From: Leptolinea sp964420995 | GTDB lineage: Bacteria > Chloroflexota > Anaerolineae > Anaerolineales > Anaerolineaceae | DNA: 64,000 bases | NCBI GenBank assembly: GCA_964420995.1 | Contig: CAYQUX010000017.1 | Coordinates: 38,277 to 102,276 of the forward strand | Direction: 5' to 3' | In this document: positions 25,927 through 34,703 of the stretch, piece after piece | Layout of the letters: each line of letters begins with the position of its first letter | How positions within the stretch are numbered: position 1 is the first letter of the stretch | The notes under the pieces: generated by a model | The model's input: the letters and a program-made list of their open reading frames with translations, nothing else | What the model was told of the DNA's origin: nothing | The model's database searches: none | Translations under genes and position numbers: made by a program

Positions 25927-26058
25927 ATGTCTGGCAAATCCCAATCCCGGTCTGCGCCTACGACGGAACAACGCAAACGCCGTACGCAGCAACTGGTGTT
26001 CAACTTACTGGCCATTATTGTGATCCTCTCGTGGATCATTTCGCTCGTCGCAAATTGA
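25927..26058 (+). CDS. 43-aa single-helix membrane protein
   Basis: A short gene: ATG 25927 to TGA 26058, with a perfect GGAGG (25915-25919) 7 nt upstream and TACAAT-like promoter sequence just before. The product has a basic, polar N-terminus (MSGKSQSRSAPTTEQRKRR) and one membrane helix (about 25-41, NLLAIIVILSWIISLVA). The charge pattern predicts the N-terminus inside. It lies after a terminator and before the UPF0104-type gene. I know no name for it. Confidence 0.65.
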   Translation: MSGKSQSRSAPTTEQRKRRTQQLVFNLLAIIVILSWIISLVAN

Positions 26059-26114
26059 TCCAATCGACTGGTCGCGGTAACAACTCTCAGAATCTATACT
26101 AACAGGGTGAACAT

Positions 26115-27113
26115 TTGAAACGCTGGCAATTCTGGGTGGGGCTGGTCATCAGCATCGTTTTTCTGTACCTGGCGCTGCGCGGATTGCACCTGGATCAGGT
26201 ATGGGGGGCGGTAAAGACAGCCAACTACTGGTGGTTAATTCCGGGCATTCTGGTGTATTTCATGGGGGTGTGGGTTCGCGCCTGGCGCTGGCATTATTTG
26301 CTGCGACCATTGAAACCCATTTCCACCCGCAGAATGTTCCCCATTGTGACCATTGGTTACATGGGCAACAATATCTACCCGGCACGCGCCGGTGAGGTAT
26401 TGCGTGCCGTTGTTTTAAAGAAACACGAGGGCGTTCCCATCTCTGCCTCACTGGCGACCATCTTCATTGAGCGCGTCTTTGATGGTGTGGTTATGCTGGG
26501 ATTTGTTTTTCTCAACCTGCCCGAACTGGCCCGCCTGAACAGCGACTCGGGTTTTATTGGCAGCATCCAGAATCTATCCGTCTGGGGCGCGGCAGCATTT
26601 ATTGGCGCGCTTATCGTCTTCCTGCTGGCCGCGGCTTTTCCGGCTGCCAGCGAGCGCATTATTGAAAAAATATTCGTGCGTTTTTTGCCTGAACGCTTCC
26701 GCGAAAAGGTATTGGGCGTTACCCGCCGCTTCCTTTCCGGTCTTGAGTCATTGCGCAGCCCGCGCGAAGCCCTGATGATTTTTATCACCTCGGTGATCAT
26801 CTGGCTGTTCGAAACCGGAAAATACTGGTTTGTCATGCACGCTTTCCCATTCCAGGTTAGTTTCTTCGCGTTAATGCTGATGAACGGTATTGTCAATTTA
26901 TCCACCACGTTACCATCCGCCCCCGGTTATGTGGGCACCTTTGACGCTCCCGGCATTGCCCTGTTGACCGCCTACGGCGTTTCCGGCGAAGTGGCGGCCG
27001 GCTACACGCTGGTGCTGCATGTGGCCCTCTGGCTGCCCATCACCCTGCTGGGAGCCTGGTATTTTGCCCGCGAAGGGATGCGCTGGGGAGAGAAACCGGA
27101 GACAAACGAATGA
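26115..27113 (+). CDS. Lysylphosphatidylglycerol synthase transmembrane-region family (UPF0104) protein
   Basis: 332 aa polytopic membrane protein with about eight helices. It matches the LPG_synthase_TM/UPF0104 family: LRGLHLDQVW after the first helix, VWVRAWRWHYLL, then GYMGNNIYPARAGEVLRAVVL and IFIERVFDG. It has no C-terminal aminoacyltransferase domain, so it is more likely a flippase-like lipid or glycolipid protein than a true synthase. TTG start at 26115 after AGGGTGA. It overlaps the FAD oxidoreductase start by 4 nt. Confidence 0.85.
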   Translation: MKRWQFWVGLVISIVFLYLALRGLHLDQVWGAVKTANYWWLIPGILVYFMGVWVRAWRWHYLLRPLKPISTRRMFPIVTIGYMGNNIYPARAGEVLRAVVLKKHEGVPISASLATIFIERVFDGVVMLGFVFLNLPELARLNSDSGFIGSIQNLSVWGAAAFIGALIVFLLAAAFPAASERIIEKIFVRFLPERFREKVLGVTRRFLSGLESLRSPREALMIFITSVIIWLFETGKYWFVMHAFPFQVSFFALMLMNGIVNLSTTLPSAPGYVGTFDAPGIALLTAYGVSGEVAAGYTLVLHVALWLPITLLGAWYFAREGMRWGEKPETNE

Positions 27114-28411
27114 AAATAGGTATCGTGGGTTGTGGTATGGCGGGCATGTCGGCCGCGTATGACCTGATCAAAGCCGGACATGATGTTGTCATCTTCGAAT
27201 CAGCAGACCAGGCCGGCGGGCTGGCGGGTGGTTTCAAGGAACCGGAGTGGAAGTGGTCTCTGGAAAAGTTTTATCACCACTGGTTTCTATCAGATGGCGA
27301 CATGCTGGGACTGATCCGCGAGCTGGGGTGGGAAGACCGTGTGCTGGTTCGCAAACCGGTAACCGTGATGTACCACAAAGGGCAGTTCTATCCCTTTGAC
27401 TCCATCCTATCTGCTTTGCTTTACCCCGGCCTTGGCTGGGGTTTGAACAAGGTGCGTTTCGGGCTGGCCAATCTGTACGTGCGACTGACGAAAAACTGGA
27501 AGCCCATGGAACAGGTCACTGTGGATAGCTGGATGCGTAAATGGGCGGGAGAAACGGCCTACAACCAGATGTGGCTTCCCATGCTGGATGGCAAGTTCGG
27601 CGAACGCTACGCGCGGCAGGTCAACATGGCCTGGATGTGGGCGCGCTTGCACAGCCGCACCACAAAACTGGCCACGTTTGAAGGCGGATTCCAGAAGTTC
27701 GCCGATGATTTCGCGGCTGAATTGCAGAAGCGTGGAGCGGTCATTCACTTCGGTGTTTCTGTTGAAAATATTGCGCGAAACCCGGATGAAAAAATCAATG
27801 TGACCACGAGCGCCGGTGTCCAGAAATTCGACCGCTGCCTTGTCACCGTGTCACCGGCGTTGATGGCCAGAATGGCCCCCGATTTGCCCGGCGACTACCT
27901 GAAAGGCCTACTGGATCTGAAAAGCATTGGCGCAGTGGTTATGGTGTTGGCCATCAAGCAGCAGCTTTCGACAAAAGGTTATTACTGGTTCAACCTGCCC
28001 AAGGCAGCCGGATTTCCCTTCCTTGCCCTGGTGGAACATACCAATTTCCTGCCCACCGAAAATTACAATGGCGACCATCTGCTGTACTGCGGCGATTACC
28101 TGGAGACAGACCACGAATACTTCCGGTTGTCACAGGAAGAATTGCTGCAGCGCTTCCTGCCGGCGCTTCAGCGTGTCAACCCGGATTTTAAGCCGGACTG
28201 GGTACGCAAATCCTGGCTGTTCCGCACGAATTATGCCCAGCCCATTCCTCTGGTTAACCACTCCAGAAATATTCCCCCCATTCCCACTCCCATTCCGGGG
28301 TTGTATTTCGCCAGCATGAGCCAGGTTTACCCGTGGGACCGCGGGACGAATTTTGCCGTTCAAATCGGCCGCAAGACGGCCCGGTTGATAATGTCTGACT
28401 CGCAGAATTGA
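27110..28411 (+). CDS. FAD-dependent oxidoreductase (amine oxidase / protoporphyrinogen oxidase-like)
   Basis: 433 aa cytoplasmic flavoprotein. Rossmann motif GIVGCGMAGMSAAYDL and the following acidic residue in VVIFESADQAGGLAGGF mark a GMC/amine-oxidase-type FAD site; the second FAD motif is near the C-terminus (GLYFASMSQVYPWDRGTNFAVQIGR region). The middle resembles desaturase/UDP-galactopyranose mutase-like proteins found in polysaccharide or lipid clusters. Translationally coupled to the UPF0104-type membrane protein, so a lipid or cell-envelope substrate is possible. The exact reaction is unknown. Confidence 0.8.
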   Translation: MKIGIVGCGMAGMSAAYDLIKAGHDVVIFESADQAGGLAGGFKEPEWKWSLEKFYHHWFLSDGDMLGLIRELGWEDRVLVRKPVTVMYHKGQFYPFDSILSALLYPGLGWGLNKVRFGLANLYVRLTKNWKPMEQVTVDSWMRKWAGETAYNQMWLPMLDGKFGERYARQVNMAWMWARLHSRTTKLATFEGGFQKFADDFAAELQKRGAVIHFGVSVENIARNPDEKINVTTSAGVQKFDRCLVTVSPALMARMAPDLPGDYLKGLLDLKSIGAVVMVLAIKQQLSTKGYYWFNLPKAAGFPFLALVEHTNFLPTENYNGDHLLYCGDYLETDHEYFRLSQEELLQRFLPALQRVNPDFKPDWVRKSWLFRTNYAQPIPLVNHSRNIPPIPTPIPGLYFASMSQVYPWDRGTNFAVQIGRKTARLIMSDSQN

Positions 28412-28844
28412 ATTCCCGAGTCTGGAACGAATTTGATTTATTCTAGTAATAATTGTTTTTCCACAGCCCCCTTAATTGGGGGCAGGAATCAAAAAACCAT
28501 CATCAACCCCCATATATGGGGTGGGATAAATTGGGTGGAACCAATACTTGGCAAGAACACACATTCGAACAGCGAACCTTAAGGATTGACAATTGTCATT
28601 TTCTTTAAGATTAATAACCTTAAAGTTTTACGTTTTTTTAGGCTGCCGTAGCCTAATCATCTTGTTCCACCTTCCACTTTTTGATAGAATCTTGGTTGTG
28701 AATTAGAGGGGAACTCCCCCAGAGTTTTTCACCCACATATCCGAAAAATTACTGTTGAGATTTTCCCATTGCGCCGCAATGGGTTTTCTTAACTATTGAA
28801 ATTTTCCGGATGCAACGAAAATTCTTTGCTCGGAGGCATGGCTG
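28412..28844. other. 433-bp dnaA upstream region, possible origin or regulatory region
   Basis: No gene. It is AT-rich with several symmetric elements: CCCCC-TTAATT-GGGGG (about 28468), CCCCATATATGGGG (28508-28521), TGACAATTGTCA (28587-28598, overlapping a TTGACA), and a hairpin CCCATTGC-GCC-GCAATGGG (28765-28783) followed by TTTTCTT. Only one near DnaA box is seen (TTTTCCACA, about 28457-28465, one mismatch to TTATCCACA), so an oriC call is weak. The hairpin lies 55 nt before dnaA and may be an attenuator. Confidence 0.4.
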
Positions 28845-30200
28845 ATGATGAACGCTCAATCTGCATGGCAGGCGACGCTGGGACAACTTCAGATGGAGAT
28901 GCCCAAGGCAAACTTTGACACATGGGTACGCAGTACAGAGTTGATCGGCCATGAGAAGAATACCTTCACCGTGGGTGTGCAAAACGCCTACGCGCGTGAT
29001 TGGCTGGAAACACGCCTTACCAGCACGGTATCACGCATTTTGACAGGATTGATGGATTCCAGCCAGATGGTCAAGTTTATTGTCTGGCAGAAGAATATTG
29101 AGCCCGCCGTTGATGAAGCCGTCCTTGAGAACGAAATGGAAGAGGAGGCGCGGGAAACCGAAGTCCGGGCCAATCGTACATTGAACCCGCGCTACACATT
29201 TGACACGTTTGTGGTGGGCGCCAGCAATCGCCTGGCGCACGCGGCCAGCCTGGCCGTGGCTGAAAACCCGGCGCAGGCCTACAATCCGCTCTTCCTGTAC
29301 GGCGGTGTGGGACTGGGTAAAACCCACATGCTTCAGGCTATTGGCAATCTGACGAACAGCCGCAATCTTTCTGTGTTGTATGTTTCATCTGAAGATTTCA
29401 CGAATGACCTGATCAATGCCATTCGCACACACACCACCAATCAATTCCGTGACCGTTACCGCAAGGCCGATGTTCTGCTGATCGACGATATCCAGTTTAT
29501 TGCCGGCAAGGAATCCACCCAGGAGGAGTTCTTCCATACATTCAACGCCCTGCACGGCTCCAATAAACAACTGGTCATCTCCTCTGACCGGCCTCCGAAG
29601 GCCATGGTCACGCTGGAAGAACGCCTGCGCTCTCGTTTCGAGTGGGGTTTGACGGTTGACATCCAGCCGCCTGACCTGGAAACCCGCATGGCCATTCTGC
29701 GCTCCAAGGCGGAACGCGCCGGCCGGCAGATACCCAATGAGATCATTGAGATGATCGCCCGCCAGATCCAGTCCAACATCCGTGAACTGGAAGGTGCTCT
29801 GACACGTGTCCTGGCTTTCTCAGACCTGAGCGGCATGCCGTTGACCACCCAACTGGTCACTTCCGCGCTGGCTGATATGCTGCCGCATCACAGCACCATG
29901 GAACCCCGCCAGGTAGTCAACACTGTGGCGCGCGCTTTTGGCGTCACCACCGAACAGATGCTGGGGCGCGACCGCTCCCGCGGTATCGCTCTTCCCAGGC
30001 AGGTAGCCATGTACCTGTTGCGTGAGGTGGCCAACGTGTCCCTCCCGCAGATCGGGATGGCGCTGGGTGGACGCGACCATACCACCGTAATGTACGCCTG
30101 CGACAAGGTAGCTGACCTGATCGAACGTGACGATCACCTGCGCCGGCAGGTGGTGCAGCTCCGCGACCAGTTGTTCGGCCGTAACGCGATCGTATTGTAA
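28845..30200 (+). CDS. dnaA: Chromosomal replication initiator protein DnaA
   Basis: Replication initiator, 451 aa. Domain I 1-90; short acidic linker (domain II); AAA+ domain with Walker A GGVGLGKTH (153-161), Walker B LLIDDIQFIAGKE (211-223), and sensor regions; C-terminal helix-turn-helix with the DnaA-box signature GGRDHTTVMYACDKV. Start at the first of two adjacent ATGs, 8 nt after GGAGG (28832-28836). dnaN and gyrase genes are not beside it. Confidence 0.97.
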   Translation: MMNAQSAWQATLGQLQMEMPKANFDTWVRSTELIGHEKNTFTVGVQNAYARDWLETRLTSTVSRILTGLMDSSQMVKFIVWQKNIEPAVDEAVLENEMEEEARETEVRANRTLNPRYTFDTFVVGASNRLAHAASLAVAENPAQAYNPLFLYGGVGLGKTHMLQAIGNLTNSRNLSVLYVSSEDFTNDLINAIRTHTTNQFRDRYRKADVLLIDDIQFIAGKESTQEEFFHTFNALHGSNKQLVISSDRPPKAMVTLEERLRSRFEWGLTVDIQPPDLETRMAILRSKAERAGRQIPNEIIEMIARQIQSNIRELEGALTRVLAFSDLSGMPLTTQLVTSALADMLPHHSTMEPRQVVNTVARAFGVTTEQMLGRDRSRGIALPRQVAMYLLREVANVSLPQIGMALGGRDHTTVMYACDKVADLIERDDHLRRQVVQLRDQLFGRNAIVL

Positions 30201-30292
30201 CCGGCATTAGAATTGCCCCACCGTTTTCTGTGCCTTATCGCACGGCGAGAGGTCTGGTTCCATTTACTTTTCGGCGGCTGAGCCTGTCGAAG

Positions 30293-30366
30293 CCGTCTGT
30301 CGAAACCGTCTGTCGAAACCGTCTGTCGAAGCCGTCTGTCGAAACCGTCTGTCGAAACCGTCTGTC
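30293..30366. repeat. 13-bp tandem repeat, 5.7 copies, just downstream of dnaA
   Basis: Unit CCGTCTGTCGAAA (or ...AAG), at 30293, 30306, 30319, 30332, 30345 and a partial at 30358, preceded by a degenerate copy from 30281. The copies differ only at the last base. Being 13 bp long and outside any ORF, it is not coding. It begins 92 bp after the dnaA stop. Confidence 0.9.
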
Positions 30367-30495
30367 TATTGCCCTCGACGGGCTCGGGCAGCGGATATTT
30401 TTTTGACGGGCAACACCGATTACCAGAGCTTATCTGAAAGGGCGGGGAAATTCACCTGCCAAAAAGCCGTCGAGATATGATAGAATCTCGCGCAG

Positions 30496-30580
30496 GGAGG
30501 GATGGCCGAGTGGCTTAAGGCGCCTGTCTTGAAAACAGGTGTGGGGAAACCCACCGTGGGTTCGAATCCCTCTCCCTCCG
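30496..30580 (+). tRNA. tRNA-Ser (anticodon UGA)
   Basis: Acceptor GGAGGGA/TCCCTCC, anticodon loop CTTGAAA with TGA, long variable arm (GTGGGGAAACCCAC type), GGTTCGAATCC T-loop. The 3' CCA is not encoded. Confidence 0.95.
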
Positions 30581-30618
30581 CCTGACTGCCTTTTGGCGGT
30601 TAATTAACAAATGTATAT

Positions 30619-30705
30619 GGGGAGGTGCCAGAGTGGCCGATTGGGCTCGCCTGCTAAGTGAGTGCTGGGGTTCCTCAGCCGTGGGTTCGAATCCCACCCT
30701 CCCCG
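30619..30705 (+). tRNA. tRNA-Ser (anticodon GCU)
   Basis: Acceptor GGGGAGG/CCTCCCC, anticodon stem CTCGC/GTGAG with loop CTGCTAA (GCT), long variable arm, GGTTCGAATCC T-loop. The 3' CCA is not encoded. It lies 38 bp after the other tRNA-Ser. Confidence 0.95.
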
Positions 30706-30805
30706 CCTGAAGTGCAAATAAATCCATTCACTTATTGATCTTTTTTACATAAAGTAAAATACATCCTTCCATGTGAAAACATCCCATTGTGATCTGATCC
30801 TGTTT

Positions 30806-30826
30806 CAGACCTTACTGCAAGGTCTG
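30806..30826. repeat. Inverted repeat upstream of the 191-aa gene
   Basis: CAGACCTT, loop ACTGC, AAGGTCTG, 28 bp before the next start codon. No clear T run follows, so it may be an mRNA or operator element, or the tRNA 3' boundary. Confidence 0.5.
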
Positions 30827-30854
30827 AATAATTCAGTTTTCAATGGAGGGAACC

Positions 30855-31430
30855 ATGGCAATACTGTCATCCGGCAATATTAGTTTTGAAATCCAATTCA
30901 AGAGCCGGGATGAGGAAGATTGGATTCGCTACAATATATTCTTCTGCTATAAAGGCAAATCGATTTTTGACGACCGGGTGTTGAAAGATAGAAATTATTC
31001 AACAAAATGGCTGGACCGGCCTTATGGTGGAATTAAAGGGGAGGAATGTGACGAAGACGCCCTCATTAAATATATCGAAAAAGCCCTCGAGACCGGTGAA
31101 AGACAGTATTATGAAGCCATTGAACCCGGTTTCCTGATGGCTATTTACCCGGATGATTTTTTTCCCTTTATGCAGAGCAACCGGCACAGGGTTTACCTGT
31201 CAGATGAATCCAGTCAACGGGAAAACGACCTCGAGCTTATCCGGGAACTCGCCGGGGGGACGCTGCCCTACGACCCTTTCACCATAATCATCCAGGTGGA
31301 TTCGTATAATTTTGGAGACGAGATAAGCTATTCCCAGCAAGGTCCGGCGCTAATCATGACCACCACCCGGCATGAACTTCGGCAATTTGTTTTGGAATTG
31401 CGGGGGGAATATGAGGCAATCACCCAATAA
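30855..31430 (+). CDS. Hypothetical cytoplasmic protein, 191 aa
   Basis: Acidic soluble protein, no signal peptide or membrane segment and no family I recognise. The start at ATG 30855 fits GGAGGG (30845-30850); an in-frame ATG at 30843 would be right on that site. Features: FEIQFKSRDEEDWIRYNIFFCYKG, a beta-rich first half (only part conserved), and a closing FVLELRGEYEAI helix. It is a single gene, followed by a bidirectional terminator. Size and composition recall small immunity-type or DUF proteins, but nothing supports a function. Confidence 0.75.
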   Translation: MAILSSGNISFEIQFKSRDEEDWIRYNIFFCYKGKSIFDDRVLKDRNYSTKWLDRPYGGIKGEECDEDALIKYIEKALETGERQYYEAIEPGFLMAIYPDDFFPFMQSNRHRVYLSDESSQRENDLELIRELAGGTLPYDPFTIIIQVDSYNFGDEISYSQQGPALIMTTTRHELRQFVLELRGEYEAITQ

Positions 31431-31466
31431 TTCTGTTGGAGGACTCAATCAGCGATAAATAAAACA

Positions 31467-31500
31467 GGCATCCGGGAGATACTCCCCAGGATGCCCTTTC
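31467..31500. terminator. Bidirectional terminator
   Basis: GGCATCC, then inner GGGAG-ATA-CTCCC, then GGATGCC (31467-31495) with A-rich left and T-rich right flanks, between two convergent genes. Confidence 0.85.
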
Positions 31501-31522
31501 TTAAATTAATCTTATCACACCC

Positions 31523-32260
31523 TTATTTCAGGAAATACACCACCGCCAGCACCAGGCCGACCACCACCACGATCCAGCGCAGCATGGTTGGATTCACCGC
31601 TCCGGCCAGTTTCCCCCCGAACAGGCCGCCTATCAGCGAACCGGCTGCCATCACTAAAGCCACCGGCCAGATGATCTGCCCGGCGATGATGAAATAGACA
31701 GCCGCGGCCACACCGGAAACCAGCCCGATAACCTGCTTGATGGCGTTCAAGCGGGTCATGCTTTCTTCCAGCACCAGCCCGGTGACGGCCAGGATGATCA
31801 CGCTGGCGCCCGCGCCGAAATAACCGGCGTAAATGGATACCAGCCCCACCGGCAGGATGATCCATGCATCGGTCAGGTGGATATGCCCCGCCGCCGATCG
31901 GTGCAACAACCAGCCGCGCACCGAATCCTGTGCCGCCAGCAGCAACGCCGCCATCAGGATGAGGAAAGGTACCAGTTCATTAAACAACCGCTCTCCAGTG
32001 CGAATCAGCAGCCAGCCGCCCAGCAATCCTCCCGCGGCGCAGACAGGTAGAGCCATGGCCAGGCGCCTGCCCTGTCCCTTCAGGTCTTTAAACTGGGCCA
32101 CCGCCGCGCCGAAGAATCCCGGCATCACGGCAAGCTGGTTGGTGGCGTTGGCGCCAACCGCCGGCAACCCCAGCGCCAGCAAGAGGGGAAAGGTAAGCAG
32201 CGTGCCGCCGCCGGCCACCGCGTTGATCACTCCGGCGAGTACCGTGGTGATGAAAATCAA
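31523..32260 (-). CDS. TSUP (TauE/SafE) family membrane permease
   Basis: 245 aa, about seven to eight membrane helices. The N-terminal AGVINAVAGGGTLLTFPLLLALG is the TSUP signature (central residues conserved), with a second copy-like GYFGAGASVIIL half-way. These proteins export sulfite, sulfonates or related anions; the substrate is unknown. It starts at TTG 32260, the only start in the frame after an in-frame stop, and the ribosome site is poor, so the true N-terminus is uncertain. Confidence 0.85.
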   Translation of the reverse strand: MIFITTVLAGVINAVAGGGTLLTFPLLLALGLPAVGANATNQLAVMPGFFGAAVAQFKDLKGQGRRLAMALPVCAAGGLLGGWLLIRTGERLFNELVPFLILMAALLLAAQDSVRGWLLHRSAAGHIHLTDAWIILPVGLVSIYAGYFGAGASVIILAVTGLVLEESMTRLNAIKQVIGLVSGVAAAVYFIIAGQIIWPVALVMAAGSLIGGLFGGKLAGAVNPTMLRWIVVVVGLVLAVVYFLK

Positions 32261-32371
32261 TCCGTATTGAAGGGGAGTAATGATAGACCGTCCTTAATGT
32301 TGAATGATCAGGAAAGGATTTTATCAAAATTCATCGTGTTTTTGACCAATGTAATTTTCTCGTGAAAAGAT

Positions 32372-32399
32372 TTGTATTTACTTCCGAAATGAGTATGAT
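32372..32399 (+). promoter_or_regulatory. Possible promoter of the radical SAM gene
   Basis: TTGTAT (32372-32377), 16-bp spacer, TATGAT (32394-32399). Confidence 0.4.
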
Positions 32400-32471
32400 A
32401 AGGGATAACATCGTGGGGGCAAAGCAGTGAATCATACATCTTCGATATCGTTTTTCAGCGCGGGAGGTACA

Positions 32472-33680
32472 ATGCTCGAAAAAAGTGATTATTATCGGCT
32501 CCCCTGGTCAATGAATGACAATCCCATCGCGTGGATCGAGGTTACTGACATTTGCAACATACATTGCGAAGGCTGTTACCGCCAGTACATGACCGGCCAC
32601 AAGCCGCTGGAACAACTCAAAGAAGAAGTCTTGTTCTTCAAGAAGTGGCGCAACCCGGATAACTTCTCTATTGCCGGTGGCGAGCCGTTGATCTACCCGC
32701 AGATCATCGAGTTGGTGGCTTTTATGAAAGAGCAGGGCATCAAACCGGTCATCCTGACCAACGGACTGGCTTTAACTCCTGAAATGCTGCGTGAGTTGAA
32801 AAAAGCCGGCCTGGCTGGTTTTACCATGCATATTGACAGTCACCAGAACCGCCCGGGTTGGCAGAATAAAACGGAAAAGGAGCACAACGACCTGCGCCAG
32901 AAATATGCCGACATGGTACACACCGAGGGCGGCCTCTACATCGTGTTCAATTCCACGGTGTACCCATCCACCTACCACGAGATCCCCGATATTGTTCGCT
33001 GGGGGCAGGACAATTTTGAAAAGGTGCAGGGGTTGGTGTTTATCACTTACCGTACCATGACGCTGGACGACAGCATCGGCACGGATAAAGAGGATCATCA
33101 AATTGACCTGAGCAAATTGAGTTATGCCCGCGATACGTTTAATGAAGAGTTCGTAACCGGGCCGGAAGTGTATGAGAAGATCAAAGAAACCCTTCCCGTG
33201 TACGAGGCATCCGGCTACCTGGGCGGAAGCATTCGGCATGACAGTTTCAAATGGACAATCGGCGCGCTGATCGGCGGGAAACATCAAGCGTACGGTTCCG
33301 TGGGGAAAAAGACCATGGAACTGGCGCAGACCGGGCATCACTGGTTCACCGGGCGGTACCTGGCTTACCTGTCCACGGCGAAGATCGGCCCGAAAGTCTT
33401 TTTGATGGGACCGTGGGACAAACAGGTGCGCCAGGCCTGGAAAAACCGTTGGGCTGACATTCTACGGAACCCGTCCCATCTGTTTGAGGATGTGTATATG
33501 CAGAGTATCGGCATTATTCAGGCGCCTGACCTTCTCGAAGATGGGCGCGCGGATATGTGCGATAGCTGCCCGGATATCACCATTTATGACGGCAAGTTCG
33601 TCAATTCCTGCCGCATGGATGAATACCGCCAGTTCGGCGGGTTCGTTTCCGTTTTGGAAAAGAAGGAAGAAGCCCAATAA
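32472..33680 (+). CDS. Radical SAM protein
   Basis: 402 aa radical SAM enzyme. The [4Fe-4S] motif is CNIHCEGC (CxxxCxxC), with the SAM-binding SIAGGEPLIYPQ after it. The C-terminal part has additional cysteines (CDSCP and a later SCRMDEY) that could form a SPASM-like second cluster site. ATG 32472 follows GGGAGG (32462-32467); a GTG at 32427 would add 15 residues. The nitroreductase starts 13 bp downstream. The substrate is unknown. Confidence 0.87.
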   Translation: MLEKSDYYRLPWSMNDNPIAWIEVTDICNIHCEGCYRQYMTGHKPLEQLKEEVLFFKKWRNPDNFSIAGGEPLIYPQIIELVAFMKEQGIKPVILTNGLALTPEMLRELKKAGLAGFTMHIDSHQNRPGWQNKTEKEHNDLRQKYADMVHTEGGLYIVFNSTVYPSTYHEIPDIVRWGQDNFEKVQGLVFITYRTMTLDDSIGTDKEDHQIDLSKLSYARDTFNEEFVTGPEVYEKIKETLPVYEASGYLGGSIRHDSFKWTIGALIGGKHQAYGSVGKKTMELAQTGHHWFTGRYLAYLSTAKIGPKVFLMGPWDKQVRQAWKNRWADILRNPSHLFEDVYMQSIGIIQAPDLLEDGRADMCDSCPDITIYDGKFVNSCRMDEYRQFGGFVSVLEKKEEAQ

Positions 33681-33693
33681 TCGCAAACAGAAA

Positions 33694-34476
33694 ATGAATA
33701 TCACGCGTTTCATTACCAGCCTGATCCGAATACTGAAAGACAGGCCGCGCATCCCGCCCTCTTTGGAAGACAACCAGCTTTTGCAGACCATTCTGCGGCG
33801 GCGCAGCGTGCGCCGGTTTACCGATCAGCCCATCCCGGAGGATGTATTCAAGGCCATCCTGGAAGCCGGCCGGGTGGCGCCGTCAACGGTCAATTTGCAG
33901 ACCTGGTCATTTGCCGTATTTGACATGGACCAGTGGCGGGCTGCGTTTGACCATTTCATCCCCTTCCGCGGCACTCGCGCGGTGATCATTCTGACGGATA
34001 CCTACCGATTGCGGCAGGCCATGGACGTCTTCCCGGATACCCCGCTGATCGACCACACGGCCGCCGTGATGAATGCTTCGCTGGCCGCCATGAATATGAA
34101 TATCGCCGCCGAGGCGTTGGGAGTCTCCTCTGTAATGCTTTCTGATACTGGCCGCAGCGGTTTGCTGGATATGAATTTCCTGCGGGAAAAACTCGGGTTA
34201 CCGGCGGGTGTACTACCGTTGATGACCATGGTTTTCGGGTACGCAAAGAATGCCTACCCACCCATGCCGCCCCGTTTGCCCATTGAAACGATCACCTTTA
34301 CGGAAACATATAAACTGCCGGATAAAATCGTGCTGCGCGACTGGGTGGATGAGATGGAAGCCGGTTTTAAGGCAGCCTGGCCGGGCTCATCCTTCGCGAA
34401 ACAGGTGGAACATTATTGCACCAAACTGGGAAGAGCGGAGGAGGAGTTACACCGATTCATATTCCCCGAATCATAA
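33694..34476 (+). CDS. Nitroreductase family protein
   Basis: 260 aa FMN-dependent oxidoreductase fold. The start of the domain, LLQTILRRRSVRRFTDQPIP, and EAGRVAPSTVNLQTWSFAV match the nitroreductase FMN site, and the later NMNIAAEALGVSSVML helix is typical. A C-terminal extension of about 50 residues follows the domain. ATG 33694 has no good ribosome site; translation may depend on coupling to the radical SAM gene that ends 13 bp before. Target unknown. Confidence 0.85.
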   Translation: MNITRFITSLIRILKDRPRIPPSLEDNQLLQTILRRRSVRRFTDQPIPEDVFKAILEAGRVAPSTVNLQTWSFAVFDMDQWRAAFDHFIPFRGTRAVIILTDTYRLRQAMDVFPDTPLIDHTAAVMNASLAAMNMNIAAEALGVSSVMLSDTGRSGLLDMNFLREKLGLPAGVLPLMTMVFGYAKNAYPPMPPRLPIETITFTETYKLPDKIVLRDWVDEMEAGFKAAWPGSSFAKQVEHYCTKLGRAEEELHRFIFPES

Positions 34477-34504
34477 AATGAAAAAATCGCGCTTGACTCA
34501 ACCG

Positions 34505-34554
34505 TGCCTGCCAATATATAGTTGAATTAGTAATATCCTGGCAACTGGCAGGCA
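34505..34554. repeat. Inverted repeat in the gap before the HD-GYP gene
   Basis: TGCCTGCCA (34505-34513) and TGGCAGGCA (34546-34554) form 9-bp perfect arms around a 32-nt AT-rich centre. It may be a regulatory site or the terminator-like end of the upstream operon; no T run follows. Confidence 0.5.
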
Positions 34555-34703
34555 AATTAGTTGTATTTTCACCTGTGTAACGGATATAAATCAGCCTGTT
34601 TATTCTTTGATACGTTTGATTGCTGTTTCATAAAATCACATTTGGTTCCTCGCGGCTTCAAAATGATATCCACCGGATCATTCATGACTATTCTCGAGGT
34701 CCC

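Noticed and set aside
28412..28844. Definite oriC next to dnaA
   Set aside because: Only one near-match to a DnaA box was found; AT-rich DNA and palindromes alone are not enough.
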